64,000 nucleotides of DNA from Melanocharis versteri (taxonomy: Eukaryota; Chordata; Aves; Passeriformes; Melanocharitidae). The DNA is taken from NCBI GenBank assembly GCA_013397845.1, contig VZTG01000482.1:878454-942453 (forward strand). Direction: 5' to 3'. The notes beneath the pieces were generated by a model, which was not told the DNA's origin, did not search any database, and saw only the letters and a list, made by a program, of their open reading frames with translations. This document shows, piece by piece, positions 23,801 to 37,316 of this stretch. Every line of letters begins with the position of its first letter. Positions within the stretch are counted from its first letter, which is position 1. Position numbers and translations under genes: made by a program.

Positions 23801-26800
23801 TTCAGTAATCGATTGACTTACAGGTGTTCCTTTTGCTAAAAGCCATGAAAAGAGATTAGCACGTAACGAAATAATTTCATTTGGTTTTAGAGTAACACTT
23901 CTAGCCCTGCAGCAGAACTATTTGCTGAGTCTTGGTCAGGGCAATATTCCATTACCAACACAGGAAAAAAAAAATCCCAAAGCTGATTTTGTTAAACTTC
24001 TGCTTAGGATGAATACTTGAAGCCTCAAACAACATCAAATTTCTCTACTTTATTTTAACATTTTGAAATGTATTTTTATGTTCTTTATTTTTGATATTAA
24101 ATATTAAGAATCCCATTTAAACACTGGTTCTTTTATTGCTTCAAGAATTCTGAAGACTTCAGTCTTACTTACAGTTTGAATGAATATATATTTTTAAATC
24201 TCAGTTTTTTAGTGAAACTACCATTTTGCCCCCTGTACATTTCTAGTTATGCTCCTCTCGAGGCTATAAAGTGCAGAGTCGTTCTTGATTATACTGTTTG
24301 AAACAGTGCTTAATTTGTATACAGAGATCTGTAAATGTAGCAGTTTCAGCCCCTGCAACTACTGAAATGAGACAACTCCTTTCTTCTTGTTTGTGAACCT
24401 CCATTTCTTTGATCAAGCATCATTACTTTTTCCATGACCATGTGTTAGCTATCTCTGATCCATTTTTTCTCCACGCTTTTTCTGTACTTCCTGATTGTAC
24501 TATAACCATGGCAATTTGCTCCAGCGTAAACAGAACTTGTACAGGCAATTTATATTTTGTAGGCACTGAAATTCAAGGCCAGTCCAAAGACAATGTCAGA
24601 TGCGAGCAATGTATTCAAGACAAAACTGTGAATCATTGCAACTGGAGGAATGGCCCATTTTCAGACCTCACCACTCTTTTCTTCCCTGCTATTATTGCTC
24701 TGAAGATGTGGGACATATTTTGGATGATGGTGTTTATTCAAAAGCCTCATCTCCCTGTTCAGGATGGAGTCTGAATTTCAATTCTGATACACTGCTGACA
24801 CTAGAAACAGATGGCTGTGAAGCCACTGGAGCAAAATAGCTGCTGAGAGAGGTTAGCTGAGTTTGTGTCTTGTGTTTTGAAAACAGAAATGTCAAGAGCC
24901 ACGGAGATTTATATCTGTTTCCCAAACTGAAAGGATCTAGTATCTTGCATTGCTTATTTTGCTCACAATCTACATTTTAAAGTCATTTAGACAATTTCTT
25001 CTAGTGGTATTTCTCTAAGTAACAGTCTGGAAGAAGTGAAAAACTGATGCCTTGTATCCTGTGGCAATCAATAAATCTTTAGGCTTTTCAGAATGGTTTG
25101 CAGCTAAGAGCTCTGGCTTAAATCTAATTTGTATCAGAAAAAGGGCTGTGATGTCATTTCAATATAGATAGTGATGAACATTGGGAATTCAGCAATATAA
25201 ATAAAATGGCAACTAAACTGGAGGTCAAGGACTCAAAAACCTTAATTTATACCATAAATCTTTGTAAACTGTTGCTGGGAATTTTTCTGTCCTCAACATT
25301 TATTTATTTATTTAATCATCTGTTGTTAAAAGGAACAAGGATGCGTTTGAAACACACAGTGCAAAACTCATTTCCTGGGACTAAATGGTACTAGGAACTT
25401 ATACCAGGGCAATAATTATTTTTCAGAACTATCTGCAGACCTCGCTTACTACCAAGATTTCAGAACCTAAGAAAAAAAGTATAATAAGAAGGAAACTCTC
25501 CCTCAAAAAATGCGTATCCTACAGAAACACAGAGAACCCAGTTAGGATACTCCAATCTCAGCCTTAGTCTCCCGTGGAAGCAAAACGGTTAACATCCCAT
25601 AGGAGGCTTTGCTAGCTAAGAAACTTGCAGCTGATGGTCTTGCCAGTCAGCACAATTTAATCAACAACAGAGTGGATTATGTAAAGGGAACGAATTCTTT
25701 GTAAAAGGATGTGCTGTCTGGAGGTTTTCAATTGCTCATGTTAATTATCATATTGAGCTTATCTGGCTGAATTTTGGTGAAGGAGTTAAATAATCTAGAG
25801 ATACATAAATTCTGCAGCTGCCCCGTTTTGGCAGAGTTCTGTCACTTTGTTGGCCAATGTTCTCTCCTACTACTGTAGTGATAAGCCGCTTGTTTTCTGA
25901 CCTGATCTTGCAATTTTGGTTATTTTTTCATGACACCATTATGAATAAAAAAGTTAGACTGTGCCCCAGTGGAAATTCATTGAGGTTCTTCCTTTTGTTA
26001 TTTGTCTCTTGAAATGATTATGCAAACTGGATTTAAATGAAGTTCTAAATATGTCTTGGATGTGCTTCCAAGTACCTGCAAATCTCCGTTGCTCACTGCT
26101 GTCCATTGGCCACAAAGTCCCAGTGAGCCCTTACAGCCAAAGTACAGATAACACACCTACCCATTATCTCCTTCTTGCTGGCATGTGCTTACTGAACTTA
26201 TGTTGCCATATATTAAAGCCCTCTGAAACACTTAAATGGAAATAAAAATGGTTAAAACCAAAATGAATAGTGGTTTAAGTATAAAAGAATTCAGCAGCCA
26301 CTGTATTAATTCCCGAGGAACATACTGTTTTTCTACAAGTCGTAATTACAGTCAAATAGTGGTAAATGCACAACCTTGTTTCGTACGGTCATGCCTTAAA
26401 TGAGGTTATTCCTCTCCTTTATCTTTATTTAACAGAGCCTATTGTGTTCCATGTATGGTTTGATGCAAAACCAATGTACTCTTTAATAGCTTTTGAAGGA
26501 AATCTGTCTAACAGGTATCCACAGAAACACTTGTGGAATCAATATATTTGCATTTCAATACAACTCTGTTTAACTGGCTTGAGATGAGGTCGACTGTCCC
26601 ACAACTTGTGTCTGTGTAGAAAGGCTATTTTTAATTGCTTCTTCGGGCAATTCTTTCTACTTTGCATTGCATTAACGCTCTTACAATCTGACCCATGGTT
26701 GTGTATACATTATATTGTTAATTTTATGAGGCAAGTGGATGTTAGTGAGAAGCAGAAGATGATGAAAACATTAGTGTACGGCTCTGAAAATATTTTATTT

Positions 26801-26880
26801 TTTTAAAGACAGTTTTGATTCAGAAAAGCTTAAAAGCTGTAATTTTCCTAAAGGCATTAGAATGCTTTATTATGTCTTCT
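23801..26880. other. Gene-free AT-rich stretch
   Basis: No supported gene. The largest frame (121 codons, 24409-24774, +) is rich in aromatic and hydrophobic residues, resembles no family, and is overlapped by another open frame. An (ATTT)n run at 25298-25314 would be an AU-rich element if transcribed, but no transcript is evident. Confidence 0.7.
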
Positions 26881-26903
26881 CACACATGTGCACATGTGCA
26901 CAC
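26881..26903. repeat. Alternating pyrimidine-purine tract with 16-bp palindrome
   Basis: Twenty-three bases alternate strictly between pyrimidine and purine (CACACATGTGCACATGTGCA and on). They contain the perfect palindrome TGTGCACATGTGCACA (26887-26902), and a short (CA)n run follows. Such tracts are known to favour Z-DNA or cruciform structure under supercoiling. Biological use here is unproven. Confidence 0.7.
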
Positions 26904-27202
26904 CACACACACATTGCACAGAGTAACATCAGTGGCAGCAGTTGCCTTATATTGCTAGTACCTGCTCGATGTTGGCAGAAGGAGCAGAAAATGTGAGGCT
27001 TGTGGGAGCAAGGAGTGATGATACCAGAATATCTTGTCGGCCTTAGGCAACTGCTTATTTCTCTCAGAACTAGACACAGCAAAGACCAGACAGTGCTGCA
27101 ATGCTGCTTAATGGATATTTACCTCCTCTGATCATTTTTCAGATGATGACATAACTTCCTCTATGTTTGCTCTGTTAGATATGCAGGAAGTCTTCCAACC
27201 AG

Positions 27203-27292
27203 TGTTGGGTGGTTTGGGTTTTTTTGGTGAAGCTTTTTGGAGGAGAATTTTTGGTTGGTTGGTTTTTGTTGTTGTTGGGTTTTTTCTTTTTT
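27203..27292 (+). repeat. G/T-rich low-complexity tract
   Basis: The + strand is almost entirely G and T, with runs such as GGTTTGGG, GGTTGGTTGG and GTTGTTGTTGGG, ending in a T/C run. It is probably a degenerate microsatellite. The clustered GG doublets could in principle support weak two-tier G-quadruplexes. Confidence 0.75.
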
Positions 27293-30200
27293 TAATCTAT
27301 GTCTGTTGTTGAGTTTAGAAATTCAGAAAATACTCCCTGTCCCTTCTAGATATTTTTTTTAAGTTGTGAAAGCACTACAAGTCTAGTATAAGAAATCATT
27401 GAAGCATTGCTTTACTTTAATCACACACGGGAACAACAATTGGGATTTGAAACCCTAATGGTAGAAGCAATGAAATAATTCTTGCAGAAGTACAAATTAC
27501 TCGAGACAGCTGTGTACTACATTTAGAAGGACTCCAACCTCTTAGGCCTTGTAGTAATGGAACATTTGATTCAAAGTTACTGAACTTCAACTTTTGTTTT
27601 ATGGAAAGCTTATAGTCTAGGCATGGCTTAAATGATGAAAGGTAGAAGAAGAGACACCTTTGTTCATGTGCTTACATAAAAAATACGCCTAAAAAGGAAC
27701 ATGAGCTGACAAATCAAAGCTAAAGAAAAAAATTAGCATCAGACTGGCATTGGATGGAAAGAAAAACACAAGCTATAAATCTAAGGATGTAGAGATACGT
27801 ATGTGTTTGCGCCTTGAACAACAGGTTGTAGCAGATTAAAGAAAGAGATCAAAAGGAATTAAGAGAAAAAGAAGGCAACTTAAACAGAATGCTGAGTGCT
27901 TCATCTATTTATAGTTTGTAATGCTGGAGAGATCATTGCAATTGCCCAATCTCACTAGTTGTGTAACTTCTAGCTGGAAACCTTGTAAGTAGAAGGAATC
28001 ATTGCAGACCCGACTGTAAATTGCCCCTTCCTGGGACTAACAGCACTCTCACTCACTTGCTGAATATGAACATGTCAGGGTGTACAGGGACCTCTCCGTT
28101 CGAGTACATCAATATTGTCCGTCTGCTTATTCCCTGTTGTGACAGGCAGCTGAGTTCATGTTTGCCTGTTTCATGAACATTATTTAATCTAAAAAACTTT
28201 CACCTGACTTAAAAAGAGCTGTCCAGAGATACCAGAAACATTTGTGAATGAGTTTCTTTTTGTTTATAACAGAAAATTGTCTTTGATTTACAGGCACACA
28301 CAAGTATATGAATACGCACAGACACAAATGAGAAACATTAACTCAGCCGGTCAGAGCATGGTGCTAGTAATACCAATAATACTCTAAGTAGCTTTACATT
28401 TGATCTCAGCCTGAAATTGTATGGATGCATGGTTCAACCTGTTTGAAGTTTCATGGAATTTTAAAGGAAAAAATTTCTTCTGGGTTATTTAAAAATAGTT
28501 TTCGCCTTTAGAATCTTTTCTTACTATTGAATTTGCATAGCATCTAGGCAACTCGATGTATACCATTCCCCCTTTTCTTTCCTAGAGCTTCACACTTTTG
28601 ATGTTCTAGTCTAAATTTTCTAGCAGTCCCTACCCTGGGAAACCACATGTTATTGTATAGTCTCTTTGTTGATCGTTTCTCTGTCTTGTTCTGAGCATAA
28701 CTTTTTCCTCATTCTTATCACTAAAGGAGCAGGACAAAGCTGAGCTTCTCCCAGAGCTCCTCGCACATAAGACATCAAATGTCAGCATCACAGGAGAAGA
28801 GTACAGTATCTGTTTTCTGTGGCAAAGGGTTTAGAGGCCAAAGACCATGTGTTGGCCTTTTTTAATTTCAGAGTGTTTAGAAAGGGCATCCAGCAGTTTG
28901 CGCCTTCAGGCCCTGCTCTTGTATTTAGCCCTGCTACAAATGGCAAATGAGGGAGACAAGTGTCTGTGGTCATCCTCTCTGAGCCTTGTTCTGCTTTACA
29001 GCTCATCCCAGCACTGGGCAGCCTGTTTGGCTGGTTCTGGTGTAGGTATCATAACCTGGCACTCTGCAAGTGAGCATGATCCGTGCCCCACTGTGAAGGC
29101 AAGGAGTTTTCTTTTCATGCCTCATTTATACACTGCATGACTTAGCCTATGAAGCAGAAGCTGATACTTAGAAAATGAAACAAAGTTAAGGAGCAGAAGA
29201 ACCTTTATCTATTTATTTAGGATTCTCAGTACAAGGAAATACACATGGAAATATGTTCACTTTTGTATAGTTTTTAAGTCTTTTCATGAAGAGAAACGAA
29301 ACATAAAAGTTACAGGCTGTAGCCTGTGATGAAGATAACTTAATTTTTCAAATCAAAATATGATCAATATGCACTTCAGGACTTGTCTAATGAAGTGTTA
29401 CTTGTCTCATTGGGTAAGAATTCTTACTGTATTCTTAGCTGAGCTGAAGGTTGGCACTGCTGCCATCACTGGGAATTCTGCTGATGGCCTAGTTGGGAGC
29501 AAGGCTCTTCTTTCCCTCCTTGCATCCTGTGATATGTTGCAGACAGATCACATCCAGCAGCATATTTTCTCTGACTGCAGAGATTGCCTCTATTCTGCTC
29601 CAGGGCAACAACAATTTGCAGACTAAAATGCCCAAAAGTTGCACCTGTATCTTATCAATGATAGGAAGATTAGCATACCCAACCTAAAGCCAGTGAAATT
29701 TTTGCACTGTTTTGTGAATTACTGTGATATGTGGCAAAACACAGACCAGAAGGTTTGGGCTGCCTACAGCCTCTAATTATGGCCTTGTTTTTAATGTTCA
29801 CTTTCCACAAATCAATTCAGTTGAAGAAATCAGAAGGTACAATTCAAGGTTTCCCTCCTAGAAAGAGCTCCCTAACCCCTACTCTGGCTTCATTAACTCT
29901 CCTGGCCTCCTTAATGCAGGCCTCATTTTCTGTCTGTGCTTTATAAAAGTGGAGGGAGAAACTTACTTTCAGAAGAGGAGTCTACACTCTGATTCTGTGC
30001 TGGAAGAAGCACCTTCTTTCAGACCTTATTTAGGCTTTATCTATGACTTCACTGGAGAATTTGCAAAAAATAAGTAGGAAAAAGGTCAAACCATTTTATG
30101 ATCATTATGCATCTAGATCTTTACCTTTCTGGGGCAAAGAGCCATTCAGTTGTTACTTTTTAAAACAAGAGGCTGTGCTATGCTTTCCATGGAAGTTCAG

Positions 30201-33200
30201 TGTGGTTCAGTGATAATGCAGGAGGAAATCCCTTCTGAAATATCATACCTCTCCCCCATAATAAAGTGCAAGTCTGCTGTTTAATTTTAGCTGAGTAAAC
30301 TAGTAGAAAAATTTACATAGAGTTGGCAAGAGAAGACCAGACAAAACTATTGAGCTATAAAAGTTTCCCCTTTAAATTAAGGTTTCGTTTCCTAGAAAAT
30401 GAAAAAAAAATACTGCACTGGGGATTTGTTTTTAAGTCTTCTATCTCCAGTTATTGTAATCTGTATTTTCCTTCAGTAGTGTGTGTATAAGGGAAAATAC
30501 GACTGAGCATCTTTCAGATACCCATTAGAAGCAGCAATCAGTCTTTTAACCTTTGACAGTTAAAGCAGTGGGATTTCATCTCAGATGTAGGCTTTAGAAC
30601 AATAAAGGTTAATAAAAACCTTATTGTCAAGGCTGTATTATTTTCTGTGGTGAAATCATTGGAACTTGAAAATTGAGTTTTGCAACAGAAGGAAAGTAAG
30701 AGAGGGAGAAAAACATAACATCCAGATGAAACATAATTCAAAGGCAAGAGAAATTTATAAAGTCATACCCAGTTGAGCTGTCCTAGTCCATTTATTTATT
30801 TATTAAGCAGAATAGTTAACTGGGAAATGGTTATGGAAGATGTAATTTTTACAGATATCCTCAGTCACGAAAAAACATTTGTTATGCTCAGCTCTCAAAA
30901 GCCAAATCTGTAGTACAATGGGAACAAAGACTTTGAGGAAGAGGAATGTCTTAGTATTTAATATATTTAGTATAACAGCTCAGAGCTTTTGTATTTTGTG
31001 TGTGTATATGTAAATATACCAACCAATATTAATGCTTTGTAGTTTATGTGTTGTGTAATACAAAACTTTTTTGGTCACAGAGTCACTAATTTTGTGGAAA
31101 GCTGAAAACCCTAAGTGATGAATCAGTGTATGTGAATGACACATTTGTAACAGCAGAGATATACTCGACTAATTGACATGGGGGATTGCTCCATCCTTAA
31201 ATTTGCAGTGAGATAACAGTTTTACAACTTCTGAACAGGGTTACATTGTGACTGTATTAATGTCAGAGCTGTGCTGTGGCACTGATTCCTGTATAACTGT
31301 ACAGAGGCTAAGCAAACACGAAAGTCTGAACCATCAGATTAGACACCTATATTAATGTTTCCATAGAGAAATGAAATATATTTACACAAACTAGAGCTCT
31401 TGGGGTGGTTTGTTACAGAATCATAATTCATTGCATGTATTTATGGTGTGTTCCATGTATCCATATATGTCTTTTTGATGATAGCCTAAGGCTGGAATGC
31501 CAGGGGTTTGATTAATAAGATAACCTGTGCTGTCAGTAGCAGCAATGATATCTTTTTACATAAATTCAGGATGGTATTTTGATAAATATATTTGCAAACA
31601 CAGAACAAATGTATGCAGTTGTGGTAGAGACCTTTGTGCAGGGAGTACTGCAATTTAACCTACCCTGTTTTCTTAACCATTCCTTGGAAGATTTTCTGTT
31701 TCCTTTTTTTTTTTTCACTCCATTCATTCAAGGGCTGTTCCAATTTTTTCTTCTCTTATTACATGCCTGCTAATAATGAAGAATATGTAAATAAGACACA
31801 ATTAATATTCAGACACACTCTATAGGCTAAATTGACCTATTTTGTTTGGAAGATGAAATTGATTATCTTCTAGCAATGGTTAAAATCAAGGTTAGGTAAT
31901 TAAGAGTTTCCTGTACACTCAGGAAATTATTTTAGTAAAAACCTCATGAAAAAAGTCCCGTGAGTGAAGAAAGCTGCAGTTAAAAACACAGACAACCTGA
32001 AGATGATTGCTGCATTACTAATACTGCAGCTTGTTTTTCAAGTCTTAATTAAAATATTTACTGTGATGGTTCAACTACACACCACAGTCAGCAATGTACT
32101 ACAGCTGATATTTATTTCCTCATTTTAAGTCCATCTTAAAAGGTAGAGAGAAATACATCTCGGTTAAAACAAACAATTGACAATTGTAGTAAATCTGGTC
32201 TTTTCAATACTGTATAGCAATATGGAAGAAAATGACATTCTTGCTGAGAGCTCATCATCGGAAATTGTTTCCTACAGGAAGAGAATAATTGTTCTTCTAT
32301 TTTTTCTTCCCTAAGAAAACAACCCTTTTTTAAAAAAACTCATTCTATTTTTGTCCTCCCTCCCGCTTTTTTAATAATGTTCATTTTTTCTTTATAATTT
32401 TTTTTTTCTGAAAGGAATCTTCAGATCCTTGGCAGATAAATTAAAAGAACTGATAAAATTGTGCTGAACTTTCCATATTAGAGGAGATGGGACTCATGCA
32501 GCTCTTGTATTTAGGTGTAAATAGGAGTAATCACCTTTACACATGATCTACTTTTAGTATAGGGTCCATATTCTTTTTATGGTGATAATCACAATTTTAA
32601 CAAACATTTTGGTCCACATTTCTGAAATCAAGTGTCTTTGAAAGCACAAGAAATTCCTCCATTCTCAGAAGCCTTCAGAAGATCATAGTGCAACTAGTTG
32701 TGCACTTGAAAAATGGAAATTTCTTTCTAATGAAAAAAAGGCAGCCTACCAGTTTTCCCAGAGTAGGGTACTCAATTTTGGTTAAACTGGAAGGTAAAAG
32801 AAGCATTGCATGACAATTTTTTGTATAGATGATAGAGATTATACTGCATTTCTTTCATAAAATAAATATGATGCCAGCAATGTGGGCAGCTGCTACGAGT
32901 AATACAGGTGAAAATAATGTTAAATTCTATATGTCCCAAGAGTGCTCAAGTGCCATGGGATAACTCAACATCACTTCCTATGAGTTAATTAGACCTCCAG
33001 TTAGAAAAATATTCTGCAGTTCAGTGCCTGAGAGTTGCAAATCAAGTGCTTACCGTTTATGCACCGTTTAATCCCAGAGCTGTGGAAAGTAGGAGAATGT
33101 GAGGGAAGGCCCCTTGTGTCTTTATGTGTCTAGAACTTTGATAGAGAAACACTGTTGAAGGAATATTTATACGCTAATTAGAAAAGTTGCCAAATCTTAT

Positions 33201-34848
33201 TTTTCCGCAGTGAATGAGGTTACTTGCTTTGTGGACATTTAAAGGAATTTTTTATTTATTTTGTACAAGATAAATATATTCCAGGAAGATTGTGAATGCT
33301 CTTGCTTCCAAGTTATTTTCCTGATAAATGAGGTAGCTTTCTTCCTTTCAGGAGTGAACCTGCAGTTTGGATCCTAACAGAGCAAAACTGTAAGTTTTGA
33401 AAAATTGGTCCTGTGTCTGGGGAAGCATTTGAAGTGTCCAAATGTCCCTTCTGAATTCAATCACCTCGATTACATGTTGTGTTCTTGGGAAAAGACATTG
33501 CAGTCTCCAGTTGAAAATGCAGGAATGTTTTAGTTTCAATACTTAGATGAGTCAAGCCATTATTGTTTCAGCTGAATTTCTCACTGACTAAATAAGGACT
33601 GCATTAGCTCCTGTATTGTGTGCAGGGTGGCCAGTTCAGTAATGGTTATTGGGTTGTATTAAGTGACATTGTTTTCTAAGAAAAACTAAAGTTAGTTTGT
33701 ACAGGAGCAGCGAAAAAGAAAAAAGATATTGTTCAAGGGCATTGGCACAATGAAGGTCAGCACATTGCAGGCTGTCAGATGTGCCAAGTGTAATATTTTG
33801 ACAGAGCAGTTGACATTGACAGCATTTCTGAATGTGTTTTTGCCTGGAAGTTCATAAAAGATAACGGTGGTGAGCAGATGTCAGAAGTGTATACGCTTTT
33901 CTGAGAAAGGAAGAAGAAACACTGAGAGAAATGAGAATACATGAGAACAGGTGATCACAAAATTAGAATGTCTGCAGGCTGACAGCCATAGGAACAGATG
34001 GAAACCTTGTTCAAGCTGAAGTTGAAAGGAAATACAGAAAAAGCACAGATTGTCTTAGAGTATAGCGCTCATATGATCTGCTGTACTATACATATGTAGG
34101 TGTGAATGCAAAAATAAAAGGCAAACCCCCTCTCTATACATAAGAATAAACCTGTAGACTTAAATGTTGCAGAACTCTACAATGCTAAAGTAAATTGTCC
34201 CAATTCTTACCTATTTCTCACTTTTCAAAGTGGAGCTAAAACATCACTATACTGATTTGGTCCAGAAAAAAACTGCTTCTGAAAGGGCAAACAATGGAGC
34301 AATAAAAAATTCAACAAAATGTCAACATGAGTGAGATTTGCATAATTAGAACTTTGTTCAGTATCTAGTTCTATGAGGAAAGTTCTCCCAAGCTGAAAAG
34401 TTACATTTCAGGGATGTTAAATGATGTGACTAAGAACGAGGAAGGGAGAGGTTCGCCATCCTCCTTATAGAGATGGTCCTGTGGATATGAAACATTGACA
34501 GAGTTGCTGCATTAGTGGGACTCAGCTGTGGGAAGAGAGCTGAAGGATGCAGGCTATCAGAAGGACTTCTCTGCCACAGTATTCTGATTGTCCGTGAGAA
34601 AGTCTCCCAGCCCAGCTAAATTTATGATATCAGTAGGCCAGGTGCTCAGCTGCCTCTGGATGTGCGGGATGGCAGGATGAGAACAGCAGGCTCTTCTGCT
34701 ATAGCAAAGGCATGGGGAGGTTACCTTCATTACAGGCTGCAAGGTATGGGGATCATCTGGTAATGGGAGACATGTGAGTGCTTTTGTTACACAGATTGTC
34801 ACCACCTGGAAATTAAGAGAGGAAACTCATGATCTTCTGATTTCTCAG
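27293..34848. other. Gene-free AT-rich stretch
   Basis: About 7.5 kb with no supported gene. The longest frames are 97 codons (28847-29140, +) and 88 codons (29360-29626, +), both unrecognised. Simple sequence includes (ATTT)n at about 30790-30804 and T12 at 31704-31715. No transposable element could be recognised by eye. Confidence 0.7.
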
Positions 34849-34953
34849 GCCTTATTTAGGTGAGTTTGCAGCCCCCAATTACAACACAAGGGCACATTAT
34901 TAAAAAATCTTGTAGGAATTAGCGAGTGGCCTCCCCGAAGACTCAAGAGAAAG
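34849..34953 (+). other. Possible non-coding exon
   Basis: GATCTTCTGATTTCTCAG precedes position 34849 (a good 3' splice site), and the segment ends AAAG|GTAAGG (a near-consensus donor). All three + frames contain stops if this acceptor is used. An alternative acceptor at 34871 leaves one frame open for 27 codons. It could be a non-coding RNA exon or chance; no partner exon is proven. Confidence 0.2.
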
Positions 34954-34977
34954 GTAAGGGTTCTTGTTTCTTGCTTT

Positions 34978-34994
34978 AAAAAAAAAAAAAAAAT
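34978..34994 (+). repeat. Poly-A run (A17)
   Basis: A mononucleotide A tract just downstream of the exon-like segment. No retroposon body was recognised in front of it. Confidence 0.9.
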
Positions 34995-37228
34995 CTACTT
35001 TTTTTCTTCTGCTAGAGGTGTACTAACATAGAATCCTGTGAGCAAATTTAGTTTCATTAATCCAGTATGAAAATGTCTCTGTGTTAGCTGATTTTCTGTG
35101 TGTCTCTAAAACTGTCCCTCCCCATCTCCTCCGTCTCCCTCTGAATCTTTGAGTCTCTGATAGCACAATAGGACTAATCCTATGTAGGTCAATGGTGTTT
35201 CAGCCAGTTGTTCTCAGCACAAGCACATGGATATTTTATATTTTTACATAAAATGGGTTTTGCTATCCCCTTCAACACAGGCACGGGAAAATGGGGAGGA
35301 CACATCTTTGGATATGTCTGCAATATTCATGTTAATAACCTATTAATAAAACCCATTCAGGCTGGAGTGCTGCCTCTGAGACAGCAGAGTGTGATATTCA
35401 ATAGCAGTTACTCTTACTGGCAGATATGATCAAATTGCAGGATGTTCCTTTGTTAGTGACTGCCTCTTTCACACAGCCCCTTTCCTGATCTACTGCATCT
35501 GCTTACTGAAAGTAGCTATTTATAACTTTGCATTTCAAGGTGAAAACAATTCACAAGGTCTATGTATCTTCTACATAAGGCAGGACTGAACACAGGTACA
35601 TCCTGAGCACCTTTTTTTTTTTTGTACTTAATATTACAGTGCGGTGTAACGGGTACACTGCTGTCGCATGAATGTTATGTGGCTAACTACAAACTAGGAG
35701 AATGAGAAAGGTTTTAAGGACAGTTATTGGAAGGTGGATATCTTTTGTGATTTGTGTTTGTGAAGCAGTATCTCATTATATTATTGTTACAAGGATCACT
35801 TGGAAGTTCAGGGAAACTTCTGTGGTAACACATATATCATGGTTATTTGAAATTACAATTAAATTTATCCATTATTATTTTGTTGTGAGATAAAAATGGA
35901 GGTTTGTTTTTTTTTTTTTACAATTATTAAGCATTTTCCTACCTAGAGAGGGGCATTCCAGGTTGCTTCTGTGAATGAAATCAGGGCACACACAGACATG
36001 TATCAGTTATAGTAAATACTTACAAAGCAAGAGAGATGATGATAACCTTTTTTTCTCTATAGTGAAGCAAACTACATTGAATACTGCGTGGGAATTCACC
36101 AAAATCCTGCAGTTCTGTGCTTTGGTGTGGGTGTGGTAAGTGGTAGAAGTTGCAGAGCCAGGTTGTTCAACGTTGTAGTCCAAGAGTACATTAATTGCAG
36201 AGGGATATAATATATACCTAATGTCTTCCAGGATAAACTTGGCAAATGTAATTCTCACACCTTGGGAATGGTGTGTTCACAAAAAGACTTCTAAGATATC
36301 TAGCAGAACGTATATATTTTTGCTACTTGACAGTAACATTGTTTTGCTGTATGAGTTCTCTCATATCATGGGTTCCTTGCAGTATTTTTTGTTATCTCAG
36401 AATTTTATCAGGTGAGGAATGAGACACCTTATTTTAGTATGTGTCTTTCGGGGAAAAGGGTAGTGACAGAACTAACCTCCTGTACGGAGAGTAGAATAGC
36501 CCTCCTTGGCCTTTCTCAGAATTTACAGTCCATTTTTGAAAGGTATCTTTAAAAGAGCTAGAGATTAAAAAGAAGATTTTCAGGTGCACTTTGAAGGGTA
36601 TACATGTTTATATTCTGTACTGTGCTGTGTTACTCCTCCAATTTCTGGTATTTGGCACTCTGAATTGACTGCTACCCAAACTCCTTTTTAATGAAAAGAA
36701 TGCCTACAGTCATACCTACCAACATAAAATGCTGCTTGCTAATGGTCCAATCCCCTAAAAACCCTTCTCCACCTGGTTGCTGGTAATCCAGATAAAGAAA
36801 TCTCTGCCTTTAGCTTTTCACAAGCTATGGTGTCAGCCTACTGCCCCTACCCCCACCTTTGTGTTTTCTCTCTTTGTTTTTCTGATTGCTCTCCACTCCA
36901 GTTCTGTAAAATTGTTAGGTTAAAAAAGCTCTTAGATGCTAACTTTTTCCTTTTATTTGTTAAGCATACTCTGTATTAGACAATGGAACTGTATTAGGGT
37001 GAAATCAAGTGAGCAGAGGTGTGTGGGCAGCAGCCTTCAGGAGATGCAAACACTCCCAGGATGAAGAGATCCATATCCAGATTAGGCACACATGAAATTA
37101 ATTTCTTGACTGTGTCACATCTGTTTGTAAGATTTAGCTACCCTCTGCAGTTTGTTATGATTCCAGGCCCACTCTGGCTGCTCTTGTGGCACCTGTAGCT
37201 CTGCTGTCTGGATAGAGACCCAAGTAGC
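34995..37228. other. Gene-free AT-rich stretch
   Basis: No supported gene. T12 lies at 35612-35623 and T13 at 35907-35919. Frames of 63-83 codons are unrecognised. Confidence 0.75.
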
Positions 37229-37316
37229 AGATGATGATTTGGATGGAAGAGAAAGGTAAAAAAAGTGAGGGAGTGAGTGGGAGGAGTGAGAGAGTTTGGG
37301 GGAAGGGAAGGAATTA
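37229..37316 (+). repeat. C-free purine-rich tract with G-quadruplex pattern
   Basis: The + strand contains no C for 88 consecutive bases and is mostly G and A. Four G runs at 37269-37271, 37279-37281, 37298-37302 and 37305-37307 fit a loose four-run G-quadruplex pattern with loops of 7, 16 and 2 bases. It lies within an 85-codon + frame (37231-37488) that is open because of composition and looks non-coding. The tract may be a degenerate purine microsatellite. Confidence 0.7.

Noticed and set aside
24409..24774. 121-codon open frame on the + strand
   Set aside because: No recognisable domain, AT-driven composition, overlaps another open frame and lacks splice or promoter context. Frames of this size are expected by chance in 64 kb.
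27905..27914. CTATTTATAG, an exact MEF2 consensus
   Set aside because: Isolated match in AT-rich sequence; chance level.
29010..29040. CACTGGGCAGCCTGTTTGGC, reminiscent of a CR1 internal segment
   Set aside because: Flanking sequence does not continue the CR1 order; the shared words are too short.
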